Positions 1-6,960 of a stretch of DNA of 16,319 nucleotides are shown piece after piece. This DNA is from an uncultured Clostridia bacterium (GTDB lineage: Bacteria; Bacillota; Clostridia; Christensenellales; Borkfalkiaceae), in NCBI GenBank assembly GCA_934249265.1, contig CAKQKQ010000039.1:1-16319 (forward strand), written 5' to 3'. The position numbers and the translations under genes were made by a program. Each line of letters begins with the position of its first letter. The first letter of the stretch is position 1. A model generated the notes under the pieces. It searched no databases. It saw only the letters and a program-made list of their open reading frames with translations, and was not told the DNA's origin.

Positions 1-8
1 ATATGTAT

Positions 9-37
9 ATGTTACTTCGTTTGCAAAAAAAAGTCAA
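9..37 (-). promoter_or_regulatory. candidate sigma-A promoter firing out of the window
   Basis: Read on the minus strand, TTGACT (plus 32-37) is followed after exactly 17 bases by TAACAT (plus 9-14). It would transcribe leftward out of the window, so the gene to the left is probably divergent from the BspA locus. This rests on motif match and spacing only; the gene it would serve is not in view. Confidence 0.4.
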
Positions 38-111
38 GAAAATTTCAAAAATTAGCAAGCACACACAAATTCACGCAAAAACGAACGCAATTTTGCGGCA
101 ATTTACTATTT

Positions 112-133
112 AAACGCAATATAAACGCAATAT
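112..133. repeat. two tandem copies of an 11-bp unit
   Basis: The unit AAACGCAATAT occurs twice head to tail at 112-122 and 123-133. Further ACGCAA words lie at 73-78 and 85-90. The array sits just upstream of the promoter at 157-185, so it could be a binding site, but in such AT-rich sequence it may be chance or slippage. Confidence 0.4.
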
Positions 134-156
134 ATTAAATAAATTTTAAATAGCAC

Positions 157-185
157 TTGAAAAAAACTTTTAAATATGATAGAAT
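157..185 (+). promoter_or_regulatory. sigma-A promoter of the structured leader
   Basis: TTGAAA (157-162) and TAGAAT (180-185) are separated by 17 bases. The predicted start is near 190-192. That is where the 5' strand of the long-range stem begins, so the RNA would start with the closing helix of its own fold. I found no comparably good promoter between 360 and the BspA start, so this one may also serve that gene. Confidence 0.6.
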
Positions 186-189
186 ACTC

Positions 190-358
190 TTGCGACCTTA
201 ATTACATATTTGACGTAAATATACTTATGGACATAAGTGTATCTTATTTGCATACCGTAAAAACTTTACGTTTGATATGTTTTTATAATTAAGTGTCGCA
301 ACTTTAAGTAAATAAGACGCTTTGTCAATGCCGTCTTATTTACTAAGGCGGCATTTTT
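190..358 (+). ncRNA. structured leader or small RNA of unknown family, ending in an intrinsic terminator
   Basis: TTGCGAC (190-196) pairs with GTCGCAA (295-301), closing a domain of about 110 nt. Inside it lie a 10-bp hairpin (219-228 with 233-242, loop GGAC) and a hairpin CGTAAA/TTTACG (256-261 with 265-270). Next, 307-319 pairs with 332-344 (13 bp, antiterminator-like). This overlaps a 12-bp terminator hairpin, 327-338 with 344-355, followed by T354-T358. The word at 310-317 is complementary both to 334-341 and to 242-249 inside the domain, which would let the domain decide which hairpin forms. I do not recognise any riboswitch, T-box or 6S consensus. It may be a riboswitch-like leader of the BspA gene 160 nt downstream, or a free small RNA. 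Confidence 0.5.
327..358 (+). terminator. intrinsic terminator overlapping an antiterminator
   Basis: The stem 327-338 with 344-355 (12 bp, one G-U pair, 5-nt loop) is followed by a run of five T. Its left arm overlaps the right arm of the alternative 307-319/332-344 stem, so the two cannot coexist. Confidence 0.6.
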
Positions 359-518
359 GCGCACAACTAACGCACGATTTATTAGCACAATTTATAAGAT
401 AAATTAACTCGCAATTTTTGTTGCGTTTTGCACGCCGTCAACAAGAAAATTTTACACCGATAACAAGGCATTTTATGCCATAAAAATATTTTAAAGGGAA
501 AATTTAAGGGATAAAAAA
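359..518. other. noncoding leader between terminator and BspA gene
   Basis: This AT-rich stretch has no plausible gene. It holds two weak hairpins, CGCAA/TTGCG at 410-425 followed by TTTT, and GGCAT/ATGCC at 467-479. The only promoter-like pairs have poor matches, such as TTGCAC-17-TTTACA. Confidence 0.5.
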
Positions 519-3500
519 ATGAAAAAATTTTTAATCACGACGTTACTTTTGATTACGTGCGTTTTCACTGCTCTTTCTTTTGCTGCTTGCGGCAAAGGAA
601 ACGATAAAAACAGCGAAACAGACTCCGAAGAAGAACATATACACTCGTTTTCAAGAGAAATCACAACAGATAAATATTTATTTAGCGAAGCGACTTGTAC
701 TCAAAAAGCGATTTATTACTACTCTTGCAAATGCGGAGCGAAAGGCACGGAAACGTTCGAGGCCGACAACCCGAAAGGACATAACTACAACCCCTCGACG
801 CACGTTTGCAAATTTTGTAACGAACCCGACCCCGATTACAACAAAGAAACGGGTACTGCGGGTTTAAATTTTAAATTATCGTATAACGAGACGTATTATT
901 CGGTAACGGGCATCGACTATTGCCTTGACGCCAATATCGTTATACCTGCAACTTACAAAGACTTACCCGTGACTAAAATCGGCGAAAACGCTTTCATGAA
1001 TTGCACTAATATAATAACGGTAACTATTCCCGATAGTATAACGACTATCGGCGAGCATGCGTTTGACGGTTGCGGCAATTTAACGAGAGTGATAATTCCC
1101 GATAGCGTAACCACGATCGGCGACAACGCTTTTTTAAATTGTTACAGTTTAACAAGCGTGACAATAGGCAGTAGCGTAACAAATATCGGCGATAATGCGT
1201 TTACTTATTGTGTTAAACTTGTAGAAGTAATAAATAACAGCAATTTAGATATCGTCAATACTAATTATAGAAACGGTTACGTAGGATTTTACGCGTTAAA
1301 GGTAAAGAAAGGCGGCGAAAGCGATATTGTAAATAAAAACGGATATTTATTTTACCCTCATGAAGACGTCAATTATTTATTGGGCTATTTAGGTGCGACT
1401 TCAGAATTGATATGCCCTACCAATTACAATAAACAAACCTATGAAATATACCACTATGCGTTTTATAACCGCGATGATTTAATAAGCGTAGAACTGTCAG
1501 ACAGCGTAACGGAAATCGAATACAACGCTTTTTATAATTGTAAAAATTTGACAAGCGTTTCAATTGGCAACAACGTAACGATAATTGACAATGGCACATT
1601 CTACGGCTGTAAAAACCTTACCGATTTAGCCATCGGAAATGGTTTAACGGACATTAAACCATACGCCTTCGATTTATGTGAAAAAATTACAAACATTTAT
1701 ATACGCGATTTATCGGCTTGGTGCAATATTTCGGGTTTGGGTAGAATAACAAGTCGCGGCTCAAACAAAAAAAATCTCTATTTAAACGGTGGGCGCGTTA
1801 CTAATTTAGTAATTCCCGATGGTATAACAAGGATTACCGATTACTCATTTTATAATTTTGAAGACATAACGAGCGTAATTATCCCCGACAGCGTAACTAC
1901 GATCGGTAGATATGCGTTTTACGGTTGTTTAGGGCTTACGAGCGTAACTATCGGCAATAGCGTAACAAAAATCGGATACTATGCTTTTTATAACTGCCAT
2001 AAACTTGTGGAAGTAATAAATAACAGCAATTTAGACATTATTAAAGGCAGCGAAGATAACGGATACGTAGGATATTATGCAATAAACGTAAAAAAAGGCG
2101 GAGAAACCGATATAGTAAATAGTGAAACGTATTCGTTTTACACTTATGAAAACGTCAACTATTTATTGAATTATTTAATTATAAATAAAAAATTGTTTTT
2201 GCCTTCCGATTATCGCGGGCAAAATTACGAAATATATGATTACGCGTTTTATAAATGCTCCGATTTAACGAGTGTAGAAATACCGAATAGCGTAACTTCA
2301 ATCGGTGATTACGCTTTCTATGGTTGCAACAATTTAAAAAGCGTAATAATCGGCAATAACGTAACGACAATCGGAGACGGCGCGTTTTATGACTGCTCTA
2401 ATTTAACAAGCATAACAATGCCCGCCGGTTTAACGACTATCGGAGACTGCGCGTTTCGCGGTTGCAGTAATTTAACGGGTTCGTTAGTACTTGACAATAT
2501 AATTTCTATCGGCTATGATGCGTTTGAAAATTGCGTAGGACTTACAGACGTAACTATAGGCAATAATTTAACTTCGATCGGCGACTTCTCATTTTACAAT
2601 TGTAGCGGAATTACGAATATAAATATACCCAATAGCATAACGAATATTGGTTCTCAAGCATTTAATGGTTGCACTTCATTAAATTATAACACAAAAGATA
2701 ATATTAACTATTTAGGAAACGAAGAAAATCCTTATTTAATAGTTGTAAGCGTTACGGATAGATCATTATCAACATATCAAATAGACTCCTCTGCTAAACT
2801 TATTTACGATAAAGCATTCTATAATTGTCGAGGTTTAACAGATATAATTATCCCCGATAACATAATTTCAATTGGCTATGCCGCATTTGAAGATTGTACC
2901 AAACTTAAAAGTGTGATTATTCCCGACAATGTGACTTTAATAGAGCCTTATACATTCTATGGCTGCAGTAGTTTAACAAGCGTAGAAATACCCAACAGCG
3001 TAACACATATTGGTCATTTTGCATTTTATAATTGCGTCAGCCTTACAAATGTAACGATAGGCAATGGCGTGACTATTATCGGCGATAGCGCATTTTATGG
3101 TTGCAGTAGCCTTACAAGCGTAACAATTCCGAATAGCGTTACTACAATAATCGACGATGCGTTCTCCTATTGCAGCAGCCTTACAAGCGTAATAATTCCC
3201 GATAGTGTTACTTTAATCGGTGAAAATGCGTTCTCCTATTGCAGCAGTCTTACGAGCGTAACGATAGGTAACGGTATAACCGAAATCAATTATAATACAT
3301 TCGGTGATTGTGAAAGCCTTACAAATATAATCTTGGGCAACAACTTAAAAACCATCAAAGGTTCTGCGTTTTGGGGTTGTATCAGCATTAAAAGCATTAT
3401 AATCCCCGATAGCGTAACTACGATTGAAAAATACGCTTTCAACCGTTGCGACGGAATTACAACAGTTTATTATAAAGGCACGGTCGAAAAATGGGAAAGG

Positions 3501-3662
3501 ATTAGAATCGAAGCGGAAAGCATCAAATTTGCCAATGCGACGAGGTATTATTACAGCGAGACCGAACCCGCGCTCAACGAAGACGGCACGGAATATGACG
3601 GCAACTATTGGCATTACGATACAGACGGCGTTACGCCCGTTATTTGGAAAAAAGGAAACTAA
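519..3662 (+). CDS. BspA-family leucine-rich-repeat surface lipoprotein
   Basis: This is a 1047-residue secreted protein. Residues 1-23 form a lipoprotein signal peptide ending SFAA before Cys24, predicting lipid anchoring. An acidic linker precedes a Cys/His-rich module at about 40-103 (HIH, C60, CKC at 70-72, HxC and CKFC at 95-100) that could bind metal. From about residue 140 to 975 there are some 28 BspA-type (LRR_5) repeats, each with a core like AFYGC and a strand like VTIPDSV. Two long insertions carrying a VEVINNSNLD motif begin near residues 233 and 495, and a third, different island containing YLGNEENPYL lies near 730. The tail (about 985-1047) has the YYKGT, ATRYYYSE and GNYWHY motifs common at the ends of such proteins. 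Family knowledge suggests adhesion or host and matrix binding; the ligand is unknown. The start is supported by AAGGG about 8 bases upstream of ATG. The gene stands alone and is followed by a terminator. Confidence 0.92.
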   Translation: MKKFLITTLLLITCVFTALSFAACGKGNDKNSETDSEEEHIHSFSREITTDKYLFSEATCTQKAIYYYSCKCGAKGTETFEADNPKGHNYNPSTHVCKFCNEPDPDYNKETGTAGLNFKLSYNETYYSVTGIDYCLDANIVIPATYKDLPVTKIGENAFMNCTNIITVTIPDSITTIGEHAFDGCGNLTRVIIPDSVTTIGDNAFLNCYSLTSVTIGSSVTNIGDNAFTYCVKLVEVINNSNLDIVNTNYRNGYVGFYALKVKKGGESDIVNKNGYLFYPHEDVNYLLGYLGATSELICPTNYNKQTYEIYHYAFYNRDDLISVELSDSVTEIEYNAFYNCKNLTSVSIGNNVTIIDNGTFYGCKNLTDLAIGNGLTDIKPYAFDLCEKITNIYIRDLSAWCNISGLGRITSRGSNKKNLYLNGGRVTNLVIPDGITRITDYSFYNFEDITSVIIPDSVTTIGRYAFYGCLGLTSVTIGNSVTKIGYYAFYNCHKLVEVINNSNLDIIKGSEDNGYVGYYAINVKKGGETDIVNSETYSFYTYENVNYLLNYLIINKKLFLPSDYRGQNYEIYDYAFYKCSDLTSVEIPNSVTSIGDYAFYGCNNLKSVIIGNNVTTIGDGAFYDCSNLTSITMPAGLTTIGDCAFRGCSNLTGSLVLDNIISIGYDAFENCVGLTDVTIGNNLTSIGDFSFYNCSGITNINIPNSITNIGSQAFNGCTSLNYNTKDNINYLGNEENPYLIVVSVTDRSLSTYQIDSSAKLIYDKAFYNCRGLTDIIIPDNIISIGYAAFEDCTKLKSVIIPDNVTLIEPYTFYGCSSLTSVEIPNSVTHIGHFAFYNCVSLTNVTIGNGVTIIGDSAFYGCSSLTSVTIPNSVTTIIDDAFSYCSSLTSVIIPDSVTLIGENAFSYCSSLTSVTIGNGITEINYNTFGDCESLTNIILGNNLKTIKGSAFWGCISIKSIIIPDSVTTIEKYAFNRCDGITTVYYKGTVEKWERIRIEAESIKFANATRYYYSETEPALNEDGTEYDGNYWHYDTDGVTPVIWKKGN

Positions 3663-3734
3663 AATTAGCGTTTTAGTCGTAAAAACTGTTCGGCATAAAA
3701 TCTTTTAATCACTTAAAATTTAACACTTAAAATC

Positions 3735-3769
3735 GCCTCACGCATTGATGATATGCGCGAGGCTTTTTC
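3735..3769 (+). terminator. intrinsic terminator after the BspA gene
   Basis: GCCTCACGCAT (3735-3745) pairs with ATGCGCGAGGC (3753-3763) with one mismatch. A 7-nt loop lies between the arms and a TTTTT tract (3764-3768) follows. It lies 73 nt past the stop codon. Confidence 0.8.
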
Positions 3770-4001
3770 TATACCCCGCCATATTTTCTCTAATCTATTA
3801 GAGGTTCTGTTATAAACCCGTGAGTTTTTTATACCATACTATATTTTTCTATGCTCTACTAAAATTTTCTTATGTGCGCTTTTTACGCTTTAAAAAAATT
3901 TCATCTTCGGCATAAAATTTTTAAAACATAACCTTTTCGTGACAGTCTCTTTAACGCATAAACTTTTTAAACTACTGCTTTTTTGTTTTTTATATGCCCT
4001 A

Positions 4002-4060
4002 TTCATAAAAATACCCTTTTCACATATAAAAATATCTTATTCACATACAAAAATATCCGA
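4002..4060. repeat. degenerate tandem repeat of about 20 bp
   Basis: Three loosely similar units of the form TTCAYATAMAAAATATC begin near 4002, 4020 and 4041. The last two are clearest and match at most positions. The third unit runs into the left arm of the adjacent terminator. Confidence 0.4.
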
Positions 4061-4085
4061 CCGCAAAACCGCAGTCGGATATTTT
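4050..4085 (-). terminator. intrinsic terminator for lysS
   Basis: AAAATATCCGAC (4050-4061) and GTCGGATATTTT (4074-4085) form a perfect 12-bp stem with a 12-nt loop. Read on the minus strand, the hairpin ends in a T-run. It lies about 115 nt beyond the lysS stop codon and could also act weakly on plus-strand transcripts. Confidence 0.7.
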
Positions 4086-4200
4086 ATATGCCAAACAATT
4101 ATCAATAATTTATTTTTTTCGCTATCTACTCAATTAAAAAATTCAGTTGATATTAAATTGTAAAAATTTATAGGTTACACTTGCTTATTAAGTCGCTACG

Positions 4201-5772
4201 TTAAAATTTAAGCAACGGGATAAGTTTTTGCTTGTCGATGGCGGCGAGGAAAAGATAAAGTCTCGGTCCCATATCCGTGCCGAAAAGCAAATTGTAAAAT
4301 ACCTTGAAAAACTTTTGTTGACGCGCTATGTTTTCCTTTTTGGTAAGCGTTTCGTCGTTTATTATAGAATACAAATATTGTTGTACGTCTTTTTCGTAAA
4401 TTTCGGCGTTGTTTTCAAGATATTCGGCGAGTTTTGCCGTAACTTGTTTTTCTTCTTCGTCCATAGTAGCGTAATATTCGACGTTCTTTTCGGAAAGAAG
4501 TTTGTAAAGTTTTGACGGTTGATATTTGGTTATCCAATTTTTAACGCGAAGTAATCTCGACTTGTCTTCTTCGGCAAATTCTACGCCTACTTTTGCGAGA
4601 ATTTCTTTTACCGATTGCGGATTAAAGTCAACAATGGTCGATACGCTTGCAAGCACGCCGAACGGCACTTTGCTCCTCGTGTTTTTGCCGTCGATCAAGC
4701 ACATATCGTATACTGCCGTGTTGTACTCGTCGAGTTCGCCTTTTTTGTAAAGTTCGAGATTTTTATCGAATTCGCTGTAGTGACGAATAATAGTATCGTC
4801 GAAATTGAACGAGAAACCGTCTGTGGGCGCGTATTTAGCGAAAAGCCAACGCACCATATCGGGTTCGTAAACCTTTAAAATTTCTTCGGGGGTGATGTTG
4901 TTGCCCGTAGAACTGTGCATGTCGCCCATACCCGCGATAGAAAGCCAGCCGTAGCCTTGGAACGACGGCGGCGTTACGCCGAGAATACTCTTTGCGATAT
5001 CCGAAGCAACCACGTAACTTCCGCTTGCCGCGGCGTGGTCTATTCCGCCCGGCTCGAAGTCAACGCCTTCAACACCCCAACGCATGGGCCAGTCAACCTT
5101 CCAAACAAGTTTTATAAGGTGATAATCCCTTACGTTTACGGTTTTTTCATTGCCGCAACATTTGCATCTGTAAGAAAGTTGTTCGCCGTCGTCAGAAACC
5201 GAAGTAACAACCGTGGTATCTTTCATACAGTTGTCGCAATATACGTTTACGGGGCTGTAAGATTCTCTTTCGCCCTCGTCGGAGTCTTGAGTTTTGTATT
5301 TCATCAAGACGTCGTAAATTTCTTTTCTGTGTTTAAGAGCAAAAATTATGCCATCGGTATATTTGCCCGCCGTGTAGTTTTTCGCTTGATATCTGTAATC
5401 GGGGTGAATATCCATTTCTTCAAGCGACTTTTCAAACTCTTTTTCGTTGTATTCCGCATAAGAAGCACATACTCCGTGCGGGTCGGGTATCATCGCGTAC
5501 GGCATACCGAGATATTTATCGAAATCGGGCGCGATTTTGGCAATGTTAGAGGGGACTTTTCTTAATCTGTCAAACTCGTCCCACGAAAACAAAAGTCTCG
5601 CTTTTTTACCTTGTCTTTCAAGAGCCTTAACGACGTACAAACTCGTCGCAATATCTCTGAAATTGCCTATATGAACAGAGCCGGAGGGGCTTATACCCGC
5701 CGCGCAAACGTATTCTTCTTTATTAGGATTTTTTTCTATTAATTCTTTCGCTATTCTGTCAGCCCAATGCAT
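4201..5772 (-). CDS. lysS: lysine--tRNA ligase, class I (archaeal type)
   Basis: A 523-residue cytoplasmic enzyme that charges tRNA-Lys with lysine using ATP. The Rossmann-type class I core shows the HIGH-region motif SPSGSVHIGNFRD at residues 28-40. A zinc-ribbon-like insertion has CDNC at 179-182 and CKCC at 203-206. PGGIDHAAASGSY at 241-253 and DMHSSTGNNITPEE at 284-297, the KMSKS-region counterpart, follow. The C-terminal half, about 330-523, is helical, as expected of the anticodon-binding part. This is the class I LysRS (LysK/COG1384) family, unrelated to the class II LysS of most bacteria. The usual first lysine of KMSKS is absent. The start ATG has AAGGCGG 7 bases upstream. It follows the kinase gene by 15 nt, so the two are almost certainly co-transcribed. 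Confidence 0.95.
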   Translation of the reverse strand: MHWADRIAKELIEKNPNKEEYVCAAGISPSGSVHIGNFRDIATSLYVVKALERQGKKARLLFSWDEFDRLRKVPSNIAKIAPDFDKYLGMPYAMIPDPHGVCASYAEYNEKEFEKSLEEMDIHPDYRYQAKNYTAGKYTDGIIFALKHRKEIYDVLMKYKTQDSDEGERESYSPVNVYCDNCMKDTTVVTSVSDDGEQLSYRCKCCGNEKTVNVRDYHLIKLVWKVDWPMRWGVEGVDFEPGGIDHAAASGSYVVASDIAKSILGVTPPSFQGYGWLSIAGMGDMHSSTGNNITPEEILKVYEPDMVRWLFAKYAPTDGFSFNFDDTIIRHYSEFDKNLELYKKGELDEYNTAVYDMCLIDGKNTRSKVPFGVLASVSTIVDFNPQSVKEILAKVGVEFAEEDKSRLLRVKNWITKYQPSKLYKLLSEKNVEYYATMDEEEKQVTAKLAEYLENNAEIYEKDVQQYLYSIINDETLTKKENIARQQKFFKVFYNLLFGTDMGPRLYLFLAAIDKQKLIPLLKF

Positions 5773-5787
5773 AGTATTACCGCCTTG

Positions 5788-6333
5788 TTAAAATTTTTGT
5801 CTGTAATTTTTTATAATCAATTCCGCAACTTCTTCCGGAGTTTTGTCCGTGGTGTCGATTACGCAGTCGTAATTGCTCATATCGGTGATATCGACGTGAT
5901 AAAACGCCTTATAACGCAATTTTTCGCTTTCTCTTCTCTCTTTAAGTTTTTCAATTGCCTCGTCGAGAGTCTTGTAATTTTCGTCCTTTCGTTGCGCTTG
6001 CATAATCCTTTTCGCCGCCTCTTTTACGTCTACTTTCAAGTAATAACTGAAAGACGAAGGCACGAAATGAAAGGCAAGACGCGAGTCGAAAATGTAATTA
6101 CCCACGATCGAATCGTATTCGTGAATTTTCTCGTCGAGTTTTTCGTCGTATTCGGGGTGAGCCTCTAAAAAAATGTTGAACTGAACGGGAGTCATACCCA
6201 TTTCAGCCGCGCTCGCCCTAAATATTTTACCGACGGAAACAATTTCCGCGGAAAACTTTTTTTGCAAAATATCCGTTACCGTACTTTTACCGCTGCCGAG
6301 GTCGCCCGCCAACGATATCTTAAAGTAGTCCAT
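5788..6333 (-). CDS. cmk: archaeal-type cytidylate kinase-like protein
   Basis: A 181-residue P-loop kinase. The Walker A motif GDLGSGKS is at residues 10-17. The sequence then follows the archaeal/COG1102-type CMP kinase pattern: VSVGKIFR, AxExGM, a DSRLAFHF segment in place of the family's EGRLAG-like motif, and RRESEKLRYKAFYHVDITDMSNYD near the C-terminus, where the lid arginines and the conserved RY..xYxxDI motif fall. Expected activity is phosphoryl transfer from ATP to CMP or dCMP. Because the acceptor-site segment is altered, the substrate is less certain than the fold. I chose ATG at 6333, which has a GGGTG element 6 bases upstream; an in-frame GTG at 6342 would add MCI and has no ribosome site. 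It is the first gene of the operon with lysS. Confidence 0.75.
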   Translation of the reverse strand: MDYFKISLAGDLGSGKSTVTDILQKKFSAEIVSVGKIFRASAAEMGMTPVQFNIFLEAHPEYDEKLDEKIHEYDSIVGNYIFDSRLAFHFVPSSFSYYLKVDVKEAAKRIMQAQRKDENYKTLDEAIEKLKERRESEKLRYKAFYHVDITDMSNYDCVIDTTDKTPEEVAELIIKNYRQKF

Positions 6334-6375
6334 GATGCACACCCGTTTTTTATCGAATTAGTTTTTTTATAAATA

Positions 6376-6404
6376 AGTATATATTTTATTGCAAATATTG
6401 TCAA
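6376..6404 (-). promoter_or_regulatory. near-consensus sigma-A promoter of the cmk-lysS operon
   Basis: On the minus strand, TTGACA (plus 6399-6404) and TATACT (plus 6376-6381) are separated by 17 bases. The predicted start is near 6369, giving a leader of about 36 nt before the kinase gene. Confidence 0.8.
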
Positions 6405-6422
6405 GAAATAATGTTTGTTTTG

Positions 6423-6457
6423 TTGCATTTTGTGTAAATTATATGTATAATTATAAT
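6423..6457 (+). promoter_or_regulatory. candidate plus-strand sigma-A promoter
   Basis: TTGCAT (6423-6428), a 17-base spacer and a perfect TATAAT (6446-6451) lie on the plus strand; a second TATAAT is at 6452-6457. The predicted start is near 6458, at the left edge of the structured element at 6461-6600. Confidence 0.5.
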
Positions 6458-6460
6458 ATA

Positions 6461-6600
6461 AAAAATTGGAAACTTGCTTGCAAGGGTTTACAATTTTGCA
6501 TTTTTCAAACTAAGAAGTGCAAAAATTTTACGTTTTTGCAAAAGTCCGCAAGGACTTAAAAGATTTTGGCATTAGCCAAAAGATTTACTTCTTATAGTTT
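6461..6600. ncRNA. candidate small RNA with a multi-arm fold; strand uncertain
   Basis: An outer stem, 6507-6518 with 6587-6600 (12 bp, 2-nt bulge), encloses three hairpins. They are TGCAAAAA/TTTTTGCA (6518-6525 with 6533-6540), AAGTCC/GGACTT with a GCAA loop (6542-6557), and TTTTGGC/GCCAAAA with an ATTA loop (6564-6581). A separate hairpin, AAAATTG/CAATTTT (6462-6468 with 6491-6497) with an inner AAAC/GTTT stem, lies to the left. On the minus strand that hairpin ends in TTTTTT and looks like a terminator; a minus promoter starts at the other end of the element. That would give an RNA of about 135 nt. On the plus strand the GCAA loop is a GNRA tetraloop and a TATAAT promoter sits at 6446-6451, but I see no terminator. 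The family is unknown. Confidence 0.45.
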
Positions 6601-6602
6601 AT

Positions 6603-6630
6603 AATATATAAAGTTGAAAAATCGTATCAA
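6603..6630 (-). promoter_or_regulatory. candidate minus-strand promoter of the structured element
   Basis: On the minus strand, TTGATA (plus 6625-6630) and TATATT (plus 6603-6608) are separated by 16 bases. The start would be near 6596, at the 5' end of the outer stem. The -35 hexamer lies inside the first 20-bp tandem repeat. Confidence 0.45.
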
Positions 6631-6722
6631 TTGTAACGTAACTATATCAAAAGTAGCGTGACTGTATCAAAAGTAACGTGACCGTATCAATTGTAGCGCG
6701 ACTGTTTCAATTGTAGCGCGCG
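6623..6722. repeat. five 20-bp tandem repeats
   Basis: Five consecutive units of exactly 20 bases start at 6623, 6643, 6663, 6683 and 6703. The shared pattern is YRTATCAAWWGTARCGYRAC. Units 1, 4 and 5 carry CAATTG and units 2 and 3 carry CAAAAG; the fifth has TTTCAA and ends CGCG. The perfect 20-bp period is close to two helical turns, so a protein bound to each unit would sit on the same face of the DNA. The array abuts the candidate promoter at 6603-6630. Confidence 0.85.
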
Positions 6723-6886
6723 GAAAATTAAATTTTTAAAGTTGACGATAAAATTTCCGCTATATCACCGCATTGCGCAGAATACTTGATGATATTGCGG
6801 ACGAATTGACGGACGATTTTAAAACAAGTCGGTAAACGATTTTTTAACGGTATAAAACAAGTAAAAGAATTTAATATTTTAAATAA
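6723..6886. other. noncoding stretch upstream of tRNA-Gly
   Basis: GCGGAAA (6719-6725) is complementary to TTTCCGC (6753-6759), but no T-run follows. I find no convincing tRNA promoter here; AT-rich -10-like words occur at 6851-6856 and 6872-6877 without good -35 partners. Confidence 0.4.
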
Positions 6887-6960
6887 GCGAGTGTAGTTCA
6901 GTGGTAAAACAAGTGCTTCCCAAGCATTAGTTGGGGGTTCGATTCCCCTCACTCGCTCCA
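6887..6960 (+). tRNA. tRNA-Gly(CCC)
   Basis: A 74-nt cloverleaf with the 3' CCA encoded. The acceptor arm GCGAGTG (6887-6893) pairs with CACTCGC (6950-6956), followed by discriminator T6957 and CCA. The anticodon stem AGTGC/GCATT closes the 7-nt loop TTCCCAA, giving anticodon CCC, which reads GGG glycine codons. The T arm GGGGGTTCGATTCCCCT and the D arm GTTCAGTGGTAAAAC are canonical. It stands alone and is followed at once by a terminator. Confidence 0.95.

Larger units (their letters stand above)
3770..4200. other. gene-free AT-rich spacer between convergent genes
   Basis: Very AT-rich, with many T-runs on the plus strand. It holds the degenerate short repeats at 4002-4060 and the terminator at 4050-4085. 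A tight inverted repeat CTCTAAT/ATTAGAG lies at 3788-3803. I see no credible gene. Confidence 0.6.

Noticed and set aside
190..358. 6S RNA, T-box or a known riboswitch
   Set aside because: It lacks the long rod with central bubble of 6S, the conserved T-box sequence, and any aptamer core I can recall; it is left unassigned.
3939..4163. 74-codon plus-strand open frame
   Set aside because: It is low-complexity, rich in Phe, Ile and Lys, spans the lysS terminator and short repeats, and has no ribosome site.
4915..5565. 216-codon frame antisense to lysS
   Set aside because: It is a shadow of the codon bias of a long conserved gene; the lysS frame has clear catalytic motifs.
6623..6722. CRISPR array
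   Set aside because: The 20-bp units are contiguous with no unique spacers, and no cas genes are nearby.
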